Part shown: positions 1-8,494 of the stretch, in pieces
Numbering within the stretch: position 1 is the stretch's first letter
Layout of the letters: each line of letters starts with the position of its first letter
From: Porticoccus sp963925605
GTDB lineage: Bacteria; Pseudomonadota; Gammaproteobacteria; Pseudomonadales; Porticoccaceae
Length of the DNA stretch: 39,777 nt
Direction: 5' to 3'
NCBI GenBank assembly: GCA_963925605.1
Contig: CAWURY010000024.1
Location: forward strand, 1 to 39,777
The notes under the pieces: generated by a model
Told to the model about the DNA's origin: nothing
The model's input: only the letters and a program-made list of their open reading frames with translations
The model's database searches: none
Position numbers and translations under genes: made by a program

Positions 1-863
1 CGAATCAGAGTTTGGTCCCTATCTTTTTGCTCCATGTCTCCATGTAAAGCCACCGAACTAAATCCAAAGCATGCAAGCTGATCAGCAATCTCTTGGGTTT
101 CTTTTTTAGTCTCACAAAAGACGATAGCTGATTCTGGGCGATTTTCAAGAAGCAACAGTCGCAATGCCGTCAACCGATGCACTTCATCATTTATTTTATA
201 GAAATGCTGCTTGATGGTACTTTTTTCTTCGGAAGTTGCGATTCGCACGACAACTGGGTTGGTCATGATGCGCGAGGAAATAGATTGAATTTCATCTGGA
301 TATGTAGCACTAAAAAGCAAGGTTTGACGTTTTTTTGGGATTTGATCGATTATAGCATCAAGTGAGGGCTGGAAACCCATATCCAGCATACGGTCAGCTT
401 CATCAAGCACCAGCATGGTTACGCTATTCAGACTTAGAGTGGTCTTATTTAAATGCTCAAGTATTCGTCCTGGCGTGCCAACAATAATGTGAGCCCCATG
501 CTCCAGGGAGCCAACCTGAGGGCCAAATGGTGTCCCGCCACAGAGGGTTAAAACTTTAATATTATGAATCGTGCGCGCAAGTTTCCGTATTTCATTGGCA
601 ACCTGATCTGCCAGTTCACGAGTCGGACAAAGGACTATTGATTGTATACGAAAATTTTTTACATCAAGCCTACTTAAAAGACCTAATGAAAATGCAGCTG
701 TTTTTCCTGAACCAGTAATCCCCTGTCCAATAAGATCCAAGCCTTTTAAGATATCAGGCAAGCTTTTAGCTTGTATAGGCGTCATTTTAACATAACCCAA
801 AGAAGAGATATTTTTAATTAAATCTTCATTTAAGCCAAGAGAGAGGAAGCTTGTATCACTCAA
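1..863 (-). CDS. dbpA: DEAD-box ATP-dependent RNA helicase, DbpA-like (3' end outside window)
   Basis: Superfamily 2 RNA helicase. DbpA proteins act in 50S subunit assembly by binding hairpin 92 of 23S rRNA. The 287 visible codons read, in order: a Q-motif (MTPIQ), Walker A with TGSGKT, PTRELA, the DbpA-like segment LCGGTPFG, TPGR, DEAD (VLDEADRM), SAT (LFSAT) and the start of the second RecA domain with HGDMEQKDRDQTL. The match to E. coli DbpA is clear in these segments. The C-terminal RNA-binding domain that defines DbpA lies beyond base 1, so another DEAD-box subfamily is not fully excluded. The start is inferred as TTG at 863-861, because an in-frame stop lies 15 bases upstream and no ATG precedes the Q-motif. 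No strong ribosome binding site is seen. Confidence 0.85.
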   Translation of the reverse strand, partial: MSDTSFLSLGLNEDLIKNISSLGYVKMTPIQAKSLPDILKGLDLIGQGITGSGKTAAFSLGLLSRLDVKNFRIQSIVLCPTRELADQVANEIRKLARTIHNIKVLTLCGGTPFGPQVGSLEHGAHIIVGTPGRILEHLNKTTLSLNSVTMLVLDEADRMLDMGFQPSLDAIIDQIPKKRQTLLFSATYPDEIQSISSRIMTNPVVVRIATSEEKSTIKQHFYKINDEVHRLTALRLLLLENRPESAIVFCETKKETQEIADQLACFGFSSVALHGDMEQKDRDQTLI

Positions 864-962
864 GGTATTGTTCCATTAATTGTAATTGGCATCCAACACT
901 CGATCAACTGATGAACCCATGAAGGTTAAAACTATTATAAAAACAGCCAGGATACTGCTAGT

Positions 963-999
963 AAAAAAAAATCCCAGCGATTAAAAACTCGCTGGGATT
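963..999 (-). terminator. Rho-independent terminator of the small lipoprotein gene
   Basis: A perfect 11-bp inverted repeat (970-980 with 989-999, sequence AATCCCAGCGA) encloses an 8-base loop. It is followed on the minus strand by a run of eight T (963-970 read in reverse). It sits 24 bases beyond the lipoprotein stop codon, the position and form expected of an intrinsic terminator. Confidence 0.9.
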
Positions 1000-1022
1000 C
1001 AATATTTTCTATGCTAAAAGAA

Positions 1023-1382
1023 TTACTCTTCCTGTGAAAGAAGCCACATAGTGTGCTCTACACTGCCTTCCTCGATGCCTTCTGGTATTGCACGCAACAA
1101 AGGATTTTCTACAACGCCTTCGAGCTCTCTATTTTTCATCACTTCACCTTTTTCGTTAACGTACTCGCCAGGCTGCAAGTTTTTTGAAATAGCGAATGCT
1201 GGAGCTGGTGCAGTTGAAGGATCAGATGAGCTACCGAATTTTTCGGTGTTAAACTTGCTGATATTATCATTCATTTCTTCTGGTGCATCTACTTCTAGTG
1301 CAGTTATGTCTGTTGACTTCTCAGCACATGCGGCTAGACCTAAAACTAGCGCAGACACGCCAAGTAACTTAATAAAATTCAT
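1023..1382 (-). CDS. Small lipoprotein of unknown function
   Basis: 119 residues. The N-terminus is a lipoprotein signal: MNFIK, a hydrophobic stretch, then the lipobox L-A-A-C with Cys19 as the lipidated residue. Ala follows at +2, which would send it to the outer membrane under the usual Lol rule. The mature part of about 100 residues is acidic, with no cysteine after the lipid site. It has a Pro/Ala/Ser-rich linker (residues about 52-63) and a C-terminal half rich in Glu and Gly, including PGEYVNEKGEVMKNRELEG. I do not recognise a family. The start is supported by GAGAGGA about 8 bases upstream. The gene has its own promoter-like sequence and an intrinsic terminator, so it looks monocistronic. 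Confidence 0.8.
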   Translation of the reverse strand: MNFIKLLGVSALVLGLAACAEKSTDITALEVDAPEEMNDNISKFNTEKFGSSSDPSTAPAPAFAISKNLQPGEYVNEKGEVMKNRELEGVVENPLLRAIPEGIEEGSVEHTMWLLSQEE

Positions 1383-1674
1383 ACTCGTATTCCTCTCAAA
1401 AAATCCAGTTCAAAAATAAACCAAAATAATCATAAAGTGAAAATTTTAACTTTGTTAACTCAAAAACCCACAATGACTTTATACAGTCTTAGTAATTTTA
1501 AATCACTGTTTATAGCAGTCGGATGCCGATTTTAATGACCTTTATCCAATAAATCTATAGGCAGAAGACACTTAATATCAAAATTTTAACTAATTTTGCT
1601 AAAAATTTTAAAAAACTACTATATATCGATATTTTATAAAATTGTCGTTTGAATTTTTTATGAGCCTTAAAGTC
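1383..1674. other. AT-rich intergenic stretch between lipoprotein gene and msrA
   Basis: About 290 very AT-rich bases with several T and A runs. It contains the promoter candidate of the lipoprotein gene at its left end and the 3' flank of msrA at its right end. I see no further gene, tRNA or clear terminator hairpin in it. Confidence 0.5.
1429..1458 (-). promoter_or_regulatory. Sigma-70-like promoter for the lipoprotein gene
   Basis: On the minus strand, TTAACA (1458-1453) and TATGAT (1434-1429) are separated by 18 bases. Each hexamer matches the consensus at five of six positions. Transcription would start near 1422, about 40 bases before the ATG. AT-rich background makes chance matches possible. 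Confidence 0.45.
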
Positions 1675-2307
1675 TTAAGCGCTCTTAACTCCTGTGCCCT
1701 TTAGTCCGCAGTATCCGTTAGGATTTTTCGCTAGATATTGTTGATGATACTTTTCTGCATAATAAAAAATCTTGCCTGATAATATCTCTGTCGTTATAAC
1801 CGGATACCCTGACTGCTCTAAGTTTTTCTGATAAGTATCTTTACTGCTTAATGCTAAATCCAGCTGCTCGTTTGTGTAACAATAAATCACAGAACGGTAC
1901 TGTGTTCCTTGGTCATTTCCTTGTCGCATACCTTCGGTAGGATTATGCGATTCCCAAAAAATACTTAACACCTCTTGCAATGTTATCTGCGCGAGATCAA
2001 ATACAACTTTTACTACTTCTGTATGTCCAGTTAAACCAGAGCAAACCTCTTCATAGGTTGGATTTTCAGTATAACCGCCGGCATACCCTACGGCTGTAGT
2101 ATATACTCCCGGCTGAACCCAGAACCTTCTTTCGGCTCCCCAAAAGCAACCTAAGCCTAAGATAATCTCGTGTAAGTCACATGGGAAAGGTGGAGTCAAG
2201 GTACGCCCATGAACACAATGAGTATAATCAATGATTTCCTTCTGACTTCGCCCCAGCAGTGCATTTTCTGCATCAATCATTGCGCTTTTAACTGAATCAC
2301 CAGACAT
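1675..2307 (-). CDS. msrA: Peptide-methionine (S)-S-oxide reductase MsrA
   Basis: Reduces the S-epimer of methionine sulfoxide in proteins and free methionine, using thioredoxin to recycle. 210 residues from the chosen start, close to the 212 of E. coli MsrA. The active-site motif GCFWGAE carries catalytic Cys54. Also present are the family signatures GYAGGYTENPTY, GHTEVV, GMRQGNDQGTQYRS and YHQQYL. One recycling cysteine remains in GYCG (Cys200). The second, more C-terminal cysteine of E. coli MsrA is missing. The ATG at 2307 has a GAGG element about 6 bases upstream. A GTG at 2361 would add 18 residues with no better ribosome binding site. It is transcribed away from the neighbouring gst gene. 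Confidence 0.95.
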   Translation of the reverse strand: MSGDSVKSAMIDAENALLGRSQKEIIDYTHCVHGRTLTPPFPCDLHEIILGLGCFWGAERRFWVQPGVYTTAVGYAGGYTENPTYEEVCSGLTGHTEVVKVVFDLAQITLQEVLSIFWESHNPTEGMRQGNDQGTQYRSVIYCYTNEQLDLALSSKDTYQKNLEQSGYPVITTEILSGKIFYYAEKYHQQYLAKNPNGYCGLKGTGVKSA

Positions 2308-2431
2308 ACTCAACCTCACCCCATCCAACACCTGTAAGAAAAAAATTAGTTTCTTGCTCACTCTTCTGTGCTAATTTACCCTACATTAACAAATAACCAC
2401 AGCTTGATGTAATCACACAGAGAAGGTTTTG

Positions 2432-3106
2432 ATGATTGAATTATATACTGCCGCGACCCCCAATGGGCACAAAATCAGCATTGCGCTAGAAGAACTTGGG
2501 CTCACCTATAACCTTAACGAATTGAACTTGAGTAAGAATCAACAAAAAGAACCTAAATATCTGAAGCTTAATCCAAATGGTAGGATTCCGACTATTGTTG
2601 ACCATGATAATAATAACTTCACAGTCTTTGAATCCGGAGCTATTCTAATTTATTTGGCTGAAAAAACAGGTCGGCTGCTACCTAAAGATCCTGATGAAAG
2701 ATCGCGTGTTTTGCAATGGCTGATGTTTCAAATGGGCGGCATAGGGCCAATGATGGGGCAGGCAAATGTATTTTTTCGATATTGGCACGAAATCTACCAG
2801 CCTGCTATTGATCGCTATCAAAATGAAGTGAAGCGTTTATTTGGAGTATTGGATACCCACCTAAAGGGACGAGAATATCTTTCAGCAGAGTTAAGCATAG
2901 CTGATATTTCAAGCTGGCCATGGGTCAGAATTCATGAGTGGTCTGGAGTTGAAATAGAAGACTTCCCTAATCTATCTTCTTGGGTTAGCCGGCTTGGCGA
3001 ACGGCCTGCTTTCATGAAAGGAATTAATAGCCCGCCTGCTGAGTACGAAGAAGATGCTAAAAAAGATGATTTTGTCAAAGGTGCACAAAATATGCTCATA
3101 AAATGA
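2432..3106 (+). CDS. yfcG: Glutathione S-transferase, YfcG-like (nu class)
   Basis: 224 residues. The N-terminal thioredoxin-like domain (about 1-82) begins MIELYTAATPNGHK. Thr9 and Asn11 occupy the positions that bind glutathione disulfide in E. coli YfcG. NPNGRIPTIVDH and FESGAILIYLAEKTG are the other glutathione-site segments. The helical C-terminal domain carries MGGIGPMMGQ and the SIADISSWPW motif. YfcG-type enzymes show disulfide reductase and peroxidase activity rather than classic transferase activity, so a role in thiol redox homeostasis is likely, though inferred. AGAAGG lies 5 bases before the ATG at 2432. A TTG just before it is a less likely start. Confidence 0.9.
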   Translation: MIELYTAATPNGHKISIALEELGLTYNLNELNLSKNQQKEPKYLKLNPNGRIPTIVDHDNNNFTVFESGAILIYLAEKTGRLLPKDPDERSRVLQWLMFQMGGIGPMMGQANVFFRYWHEIYQPAIDRYQNEVKRLFGVLDTHLKGREYLSAELSIADISSWPWVRIHEWSGVEIEDFPNLSSWVSRLGERPAFMKGINSPPAEYEEDAKKDDFVKGAQNMLIK

Positions 3107-3121
3107 TTAGCATATTTTGTG
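3084..3121. terminator. 13-bp perfect hairpin between convergent gst and metZ
   Basis: CACAAAATATGCT at 3084-3096 is perfectly complementary to 3109-3121, with a 12-base loop. The left arm lies inside the 3' end of gst and the gst stop codon is in the loop. No poly-U tract follows on either strand, so a bidirectional terminator or a 3'-end stabilising hairpin are both possible. Confidence 0.45.
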
Positions 3122-3129
3122 AACCAAAC

Positions 3130-4329
3130 CTACAGCGCATTCAATCCCTGCAAGAGATCTTCTTTAAGGTCCTCAATATCTTCTAACCCAACAGCTACAC
3201 GAATAAGATTATCTGTGATTCCTGCCTCTTCTTTTTGTTCTAGGCTCAAGCGTCCATGGGTCGTTGTAGCTGGATGAACTATCGTTGTTTTTGTATCTCC
3301 AAGATTAGCAGTCAACGACATTAATTTTACACTATCGATGGCCCTCCATGCCTCCTTTCTGCCCCCTTTAATCTTAAATGATAAGACGCCACCAAAAGCG
3401 GTCTGTTGCTTACAAGCCAATTTATGACCTGGGTGGCTTTCAAGGCCTGTATAAAAAACCTCTTCTACTTTTGGTTGACCTTGAAGCCAAAGCGCTAATT
3501 CCATAGCGCTACTTGAGTGAGCATGCATTCGTAGCTTCAGAGTTTCCAGCCCTTTAAGAAATACCCATGCATTAAATGGGCTCATGGTAGGGCCTGCTGT
3601 TCGGATAAAAGTTAAAACCTGATCTATAAGTTCTTTATTGCCGGCAACTATACCGCCGAGACAGCGGCCTTGGCCATCTAAATATTTTGTAGCTGAGTGG
3701 ATAACTAAATCAGCACCAAGCTTTAGCGGCTGCTGTAATGCAGGAGTACAAAAACAGTTATCTACCACTAATAATGCATGATTTTTTCGGGCAATAGTGG
3801 CAACTGATTCTATATCAGCCACATCGCACAATGGATTTGAGGGTGTTTCTAGATAGAGCATCCTAGTTTGTGGTCGCATGGCTTGCTGCCACTGACCAGG
3901 ATCGGTAAGCGAAACAAAAGTTGTTTCTATCCCGAAGCGGGATAAGTATTTGTCCAGCAAAACAGTGGTTGTCCCAAAAACACTGCGAGAACACACGATA
4001 TGGTCACCTGCTTTAAGAAAGGTCATGCATGTGCTTAAAATAGCCGCCATACCAGAAGAAGTAGCGACTGCTCTCTCAGCGCACTCTAGTGCAGCAATTC
4101 TTTTTTCAAGAATGCCCACTGTTGGATTTGTATACCGCGAATAAACATTTCCTGGTTGTTCACCAGAAAATCTAGCAGCAGCTTCAGCTGAATCCCCAAA
4201 GACGTAACTAGAAGTTAGGAACAGGGGTTCTCCGTGCTCGCCTTCATGCGTCCTCGTATGACCAGCCCTGATAGCTAGTGTGTTAAACTTAAAATCGGAA
4301 AGAGGATCATTAACATCATCTATATTCAT
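3130..4329 (-). CDS. metZ: O-succinylhomoserine sulfhydrylase MetZ
   Basis: PLP-dependent enzyme of the Cys/Met metabolism family. It makes homocysteine directly from O-succinylhomoserine and sulfide, replacing the MetB/MetC route. 399 residues. Family segments are visible: YSRYTNPT, SSGMAAI, the ETPSNPL loop, VVDNCFCTP and SATKYLDGQG with Lys215 as the PLP lysine. RCLGGIVAG follows the lysine, as in MetZ. A weak GGAAG precedes the ATG. It is the last gene of the leftward purF cluster, the same order (purF-metZ) as in Pseudomonas. O-acetylhomoserine sulfhydrylase is the main alternative, but the context favours MetZ. Confidence 0.92.
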   Translation of the reverse strand: MNIDDVNDPLSDFKFNTLAIRAGHTRTHEGEHGEPLFLTSSYVFGDSAEAAARFSGEQPGNVYSRYTNPTVGILEKRIAALECAERAVATSSGMAAILSTCMTFLKAGDHIVCSRSVFGTTTVLLDKYLSRFGIETTFVSLTDPGQWQQAMRPQTRMLYLETPSNPLCDVADIESVATIARKNHALLVVDNCFCTPALQQPLKLGADLVIHSATKYLDGQGRCLGGIVAGNKELIDQVLTFIRTAGPTMSPFNAWVFLKGLETLKLRMHAHSSSAMELALWLQGQPKVEEVFYTGLESHPGHKLACKQQTAFGGVLSFKIKGGRKEAWRAIDSVKLMSLTANLGDTKTTIVHPATTTHGRLSLEQKEEAGITDNLIRVAVGLEDIEDLKEDLLQGLNAL

Positions 4330-4393
4330 CTATTTTTCTTCCAAAATTAGTCAACCTGCCATTTTATGCAAGACCAATGTAATTAAAATTCTA

Positions 4394-5923
4394 CTATGCA
4401 TCTATGCCTGCATTATGCAAACCAATAGACTGATTAAGCCCTGTTTCGTTTTCATTTGAGCCATTTTTTGCTGAATCATTTCTTTCGAGATCTAATTTTT
4501 GAAGATAAATATCACTGATATCTCCAGTAACATAATGCCCATCAAATACCGCGCAATCAAATTTTTTGATGCCTGGGTTACCCTCTTTGACGCTATCCAC
4601 CAGATCATTTAGATCTTGATATACCAAAAAATCAGCTCCGATAAGAAAGGCAACTTCTTCTGCATTTCGATTATGAGCTATCAATTCTTGTGCGGACGGC
4701 ATATCAATACCGTAGACATTTGGATAGCGGACGGGGGGGGCTGACGATGCCATATAAACCTTACTGGCGCCAGCATCCCTTGCCATTTGTATAATTTCTC
4801 TTGATGTTGTTCCGCGAACAATAGAGTCATCAACCAGTAATACATTTTTACCCTCAAACTCAACCTTCACAGGATTTAGCTTCTGGCGAACAGACCTCTT
4901 TCTCTCTTTTTGTCCCGGCATAATAAAGGTTCGGCCAATATAACGGTTTTTCATAAAGCCTTCACGAAACTTTATCCCTAGCTCTTCAGCAATTGCTTGA
5001 GCAGAAACACGACTTGTATCTGGGATTGGAATAATTACATCAATATCTTTATATATAGATAATTTTTTTATCTTCTGCGCAAGCTTCTTGCCCATCCTCA
5101 ACCGAGCCTGATAGACAGATATTTTATCAATAACCGAATCAGGTCGAGCGAAGTAAACATGTTCAAAAATACATGGGTTAAGTTGAGGATTTTTAACACA
5201 TTGCTTTAAATGCAACCCCCCTTCCTGGTCAATATATAAAGCTTCCCCGGGATCCAGATCTCGAACAACGGTATAACCCAGAACATCCATGGCCACACTT
5301 TCGGATGCGACCATATATTCTATTCCTGTGTTTGTTTCGCGCTGGCCGTAAACAAGAGGGCGTATGCCATGAGGATCCCTAAAAGCCACCATGCCGTAAT
5401 TGGCTATCATTCCTACCACTGCATAGGCACCCTTACATCGCCTATGAACGCGCCCAACAGCATCAAAAATATCCTCCGTCGAGGGTTTGGTCATTTCCTG
5501 TGCACGCAGTTCATGGGCAAACACATTAAGCAAGGCCTCAGAGTCAGAGTCAGTGTTAATGTGGCGCAGATCAGTACTGAAGAGTAATGCCATTAATTCA
5601 TCTGTATTGGTCAAATTGCCATTATGGGCCATACAAATTCCATACGGAGAATTTACATAGAAGGGTTGCGCAAGTGCTGCGCTGGAGCTGCCAGCTGTTG
5701 GATAGCGGACATGGCCAATACCGATGTTGCCTTGCAGTTCATTCATATGACGGGAGTGAAAGACATCTTTCACTAGCCCGACACCTTTTCTTTGATTGAA
5801 TCGACCATTATGGCAAGTCATTATCCCTGCAGCATCTTGGCCGCGATGCTGCAACATGGTTAAAGCATCGTAGAGCTTCAGCTTTACGTCTGTTTTTCCA
5901 TAAATTCCGACAATTCCACACAT
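4394..5923 (-). CDS. purF: Amidophosphoribosyltransferase PurF
   Basis: First committed step of purine synthesis: PRPP plus glutamine to 5-phosphoribosylamine. 509 residues against 505 in E. coli. The N-terminal Ntn glutaminase domain starts MCGIVGIYG, with Cys2 exposed as nucleophile after Met removal. There is no propeptide, as in the E. coli type. LQHRGQDAAGI, HVRYPTAG and AHNGNLTN line the glutamine site. The phosphoribosyltransferase domain has the PRPP loop VLLVDDSIVRGTT at about 361-373. The residues after about 480 are Asn/Glu-rich and poorly conserved. It follows cvpA with a gap of about 50 bases; purF and cvpA are co-transcribed in E. coli. Confidence 0.97.
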   Translation of the reverse strand: MCGIVGIYGKTDVKLKLYDALTMLQHRGQDAAGIMTCHNGRFNQRKGVGLVKDVFHSRHMNELQGNIGIGHVRYPTAGSSSAALAQPFYVNSPYGICMAHNGNLTNTDELMALLFSTDLRHINTDSDSEALLNVFAHELRAQEMTKPSTEDIFDAVGRVHRRCKGAYAVVGMIANYGMVAFRDPHGIRPLVYGQRETNTGIEYMVASESVAMDVLGYTVVRDLDPGEALYIDQEGGLHLKQCVKNPQLNPCIFEHVYFARPDSVIDKISVYQARLRMGKKLAQKIKKLSIYKDIDVIIPIPDTSRVSAQAIAEELGIKFREGFMKNRYIGRTFIMPGQKERKRSVRQKLNPVKVEFEGKNVLLVDDSIVRGTTSREIIQMARDAGASKVYMASSAPPVRYPNVYGIDMPSAQELIAHNRNAEEVAFLIGADFLVYQDLNDLVDSVKEGNPGIKKFDCAVFDGHYVTGDISDIYLQKLDLERNDSAKNGSNENETGLNQSIGLHNAGIDA

Positions 5924-5973
5924 GAATTTTTTGACCTCTTTCTGCAGATGTTAGTCAGTCTACTTTAGTTTAC

Positions 5974-6468
5974 TTAAAACAGATTTTTTAGAAAATTTAA
6001 AGCGAACGATCCTGTTTCTTGGGCCCAGTCTTGATGGGGGACCAGGTACGGAATAAAAGTTGATTCAATCCACCACTGCGCATGCGTTGCAGGAAAAATT
6101 TTTGGGGTTAAGGTTAAAAATACCATGATAATAATCAGAGCACGTGCAACCCCAAAGATTATACCTAGCAATCTATCGGTACCAGATAAACCTGAAACCT
6201 GAACTAATTTTCCCAGCAAGTAGTTTACAAGGCTTCCCGTTAGCAGGCAGACAAGAAACAAGATAACCCAAGCAACTAAAGTTCTTAGAAACGGAGTATC
6301 GATCAAGCTTACCATCAACACGGCAAGATCATCATGAAATATAGATGCAATAATTGCAGCTAACACCCATACAACAAGAGATACAACCTCTTTTACAGCG
6401 CCCCTGATTGCACTGATGATTGCAGAAATACTTGTTAATCCCAAAATTATCCAGTCAGCTGAATTCAT
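5974..6468 (-). CDS. cvpA: CvpA family inner-membrane protein
   Basis: 164 residues with about four predicted membrane segments, roughly 8-24, 28-48, 65-88 and 104-123. It opens with the family-typical NSADWIILGLTSISAIISA and has the Arg/Gly-rich turn RGAVKEVVSL. CvpA was named for colicin V production in E. coli and is linked to envelope stress and bile tolerance in enteric bacteria. Its molecular activity is not settled. Position between dedD and purF is the standard gammaproteobacterial order and supports the assignment. No strong ribosome binding site precedes the ATG. Confidence 0.9.
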   Translation of the reverse strand: MNSADWIILGLTSISAIISAIRGAVKEVVSLVVWVLAAIIASIFHDDLAVLMVSLIDTPFLRTLVAWVILFLVCLLTGSLVNYLLGKLVQVSGLSGTDRLLGIIFGVARALIIIMVFLTLTPKIFPATHAQWWIESTFIPYLVPHQDWAQETGSFALNFLKNLF

Positions 6469-6549
6469 GATTTAGGCGCCATATTGTAATACATAAATAA
6501 GGGTAATATTTTCAACAAAAAAGAATTGTAGCAGAGCTCTCGCAGAAGT

Positions 6550-7074
6550 TCAGGGCTCAAAATGCATTAAACGGGAATTAAAACCATATTTTTCATCTAA
6601 GGCAGTTTTATCGTTAATCAGCGTTTGCTTTATAATTTTTGGTCCTACAAAAACACGGGTGACAACGGTCTTACTATCTTTCAAGTCTCTAATAAAAGAT
6701 TGGTACCCATCAGCTAGAAGTTTTTCAGAGAGGGCTATCGCCGATTTTTTTTCCGGGAAGCTACCGACTTGTAATACCCAAGCCGCAGGAATTCCTTCAG
6801 GTGACAGTGATGGGGTCTTGTCGTCAAGAGAGTTTCCTGGTTGATTTGGCTCACCTCGTGGCTGGAATATTTTTTCATCGGATTTCGCCGAAATGATATT
6901 CTTGGGCCTAACGGGCATTGAAACAAGAGCTCTAATACTAGGGGCTGGAGGGATCGCAGAGGCTTCATCTACTTTTTTAGACATAAAGCCTTCAATAAAC
7001 AATGGTACAAAAATAACTGCTAAAGCAGTCAATGCAACGGCATACATTATTGTTAATTTTACGGCGACTCTCAT
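6550..7074 (-). CDS. dedD: SPOR-domain cell-division protein DedD
   Basis: 174 residues from ATG 7074. It has one N-terminal membrane anchor (about 8-29), a Pro/Ser-rich periplasmic linker, and a C-terminal SPOR domain (about 96-174). The SPOR domain starts AWVLQVGSFPEKKSA and includes VTRVFVGP. SPOR domains bind denuded glycan strands at the septum. DedD promotes constriction together with FtsN in E. coli. GGGG about 9 bases upstream supports this ATG; a TTG at 7113 would add 13 residues and nearly abuts the folC stop. Gene order folC-dedD-cvpA-purF is conserved. Confidence 0.88.
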   Translation of the reverse strand: MRVAVKLTIMYAVALTALAVIFVPLFIEGFMSKKVDEASAIPPAPSIRALVSMPVRPKNIISAKSDEKIFQPRGEPNQPGNSLDDKTPSLSPEGIPAAWVLQVGSFPEKKSAIALSEKLLADGYQSFIRDLKDSKTVVTRVFVGPKIIKQTLINDKTALDEKYGFNSRLMHFEP

Positions 7075-7114
7075 AAATAATACCCCAAGTGCATAGTAAC
7101 TTAAAAAACCCAAA

Positions 7115-8494
7115 CTAATTCATATTCCTTAACCAATTAAGAACAGGGCCGACAACAAAAAAAGAACCGAAAACAACTACTGTGTCTCCAGGCTTTGCAT
7201 TACCTAGAGCCTCAGCAATAGTTTTTTCTGAAGAGTGACGCTCAAAAACTTCAATTTTTTCTGAAAAAATAGCAAAACTATCTGCCAATTTAGGATAATT
7301 GCTATGTATTTGTTCGCAAATCACCGCTTGCAAGTTACCCTCATATATAGAAGCAATGTCAGAAGCCGTCGAAGCTCTAGAGTTCCCAGGTATATCGCAA
7401 AAGTACCAAGTACCAACTATCGGCATCATTGGCTTTAAGATACCTAAGATGTCTTTGTCTGACATCATTCCTGCTATCGCTATAATCTGGCCTTTTTCTG
7501 AATGTATTAATCGTTTAGCCAGCAACTCTGATGCTTGTGGGTTATGTGATACGTCTAAAATAACGCTTACGCCATCTACACATAACCTCTGGTAGCGTCC
7601 ATCTAGCCGCACAAGATTCAGAGCCTCTTCGAGAAGGATTGAACTTAAATCTGGATCTAAAAGTACTGCGGCTTGCAGGCCGCATGCCACGCTGGCAGCT
7701 GGAAGAAATTTAGGTGTCAGTACACCAAATTTCTCAAAAGAGAAATCTTGCCCGTTTATTAAAAGTTCCGCCCCCAAGCTGCTAGCAACATCCAGAACTC
7801 CTTGAACAGGCTGAATATCACCATAAATCAGAGGGACTCCTTTCCTTCCTATTCCGGCTTTTTCAGCCCCTATGCCGTTAAGGTCATGGCCAAGCCAGTC
7901 TTGATGATCCAGTGCAATACTAGTGATGATTGACATGCAAGGATCCATGAGATTGACTGCATCCAACCTCCCCCCAAGCCCAACCTCAAGTATTGCAAAA
8001 TCTAACTCTTCAGAAGCCATAATCAGCAATGCTGCTAAAGTGGAGAATTCGAAATAACTTAAACTAATGGAGCCTCTTGCGAGCTCTATTGCTTCAAATG
8101 CGAAGCAAATTTCTGCATCAGTTGCATGGCGGCCGTTAATAGTTATTCGTTCGTTATAACTGATTAGGTGCGGTGAAGTATATGTACCGACCGTATAGCC
8201 GGCAGTTCTAAAAATACTATCAAGGATAGCAACGCAAGAGCCTTTACCATTGGTGCCGCCAACCATAATAATTTTTTTAGCGATGCTGAGATATTTAGGG
8301 GTAACCTTGGGGCTGTTTCCGCAACGCGGATAACCTTCTTTTTTGATATTTAGATTAGCTAATTCATCTATTTTGGAAGATGAAAAGCCAAGTTTTAGTG
8401 CAACTCGACCTATACGATCTAATCCAAACTCAATTTCTGTTGGATGACTTACCTCTAGAAAACTTAACCACTCAGATAGAGTTTTTTGCGGCAT
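7115..8494 (-). CDS. folC: Bifunctional dihydrofolate synthase / folylpolyglutamate synthase FolC
   Basis: Mur-ligase-fold enzyme that adds glutamate to dihydropteroate and then to tetrahydrofolates. 459 residues from the ATG at 8494. The P-loop GGTNGKGS and the following TYTSPHLISYNERI segment are diagnostic. Also visible are EVGLGGRLDA, DHQDWLGHDL and, in the C-terminal domain, DVSHNPQA. The start overlaps the 3' end of accD by 23 bases, so translation is probably coupled to accD. An upstream in-frame ATG at 8551 would add a hydrophobic 19-residue extension not typical of the family and reach deeper into accD. No independent ribosome binding site is obvious. Confidence 0.95.
   Translation of the reverse strand: MPQKTLSEWLSFLEVSHPTEIEFGLDRIGRVALKLGFSSSKIDELANLNIKKEGYPRCGNSPKVTPKYLSIAKKIIMVGGTNGKGSCVAILDSIFRTAGYTVGTYTSPHLISYNERITINGRHATDAEICFAFEAIELARGSISLSYFEFSTLAALLIMASEELDFAILEVGLGGRLDAVNLMDPCMSIITSIALDHQDWLGHDLNGIGAEKAGIGRKGVPLIYGDIQPVQGVLDVASSLGAELLINGQDFSFEKFGVLTPKFLPAASVACGLQAAVLLDPDLSSILLEEALNLVRLDGRYQRLCVDGVSVILDVSHNPQASELLAKRLIHSEKGQIIAIAGMMSDKDILGILKPMMPIVGTWYFCDIPGNSRASTASDIASIYEGNLQAVICEQIHSNYPKLADSFAIFSEKIEVFERHSSEKTIAEALGNAKPGDTVVVFGSFFVVGPVLNWLRNMN

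Noticed and set aside
177..365. 62-codon plus-strand ORF
   Set aside because: Antisense to the conserved core of the DEAD-box helicase and without any recognisable pattern.
1051..1419. 122-codon plus-strand ORF
   Set aside because: It is fully antisense to the lipoprotein gene, which has a lipobox, ribosome binding site, promoter and terminator.
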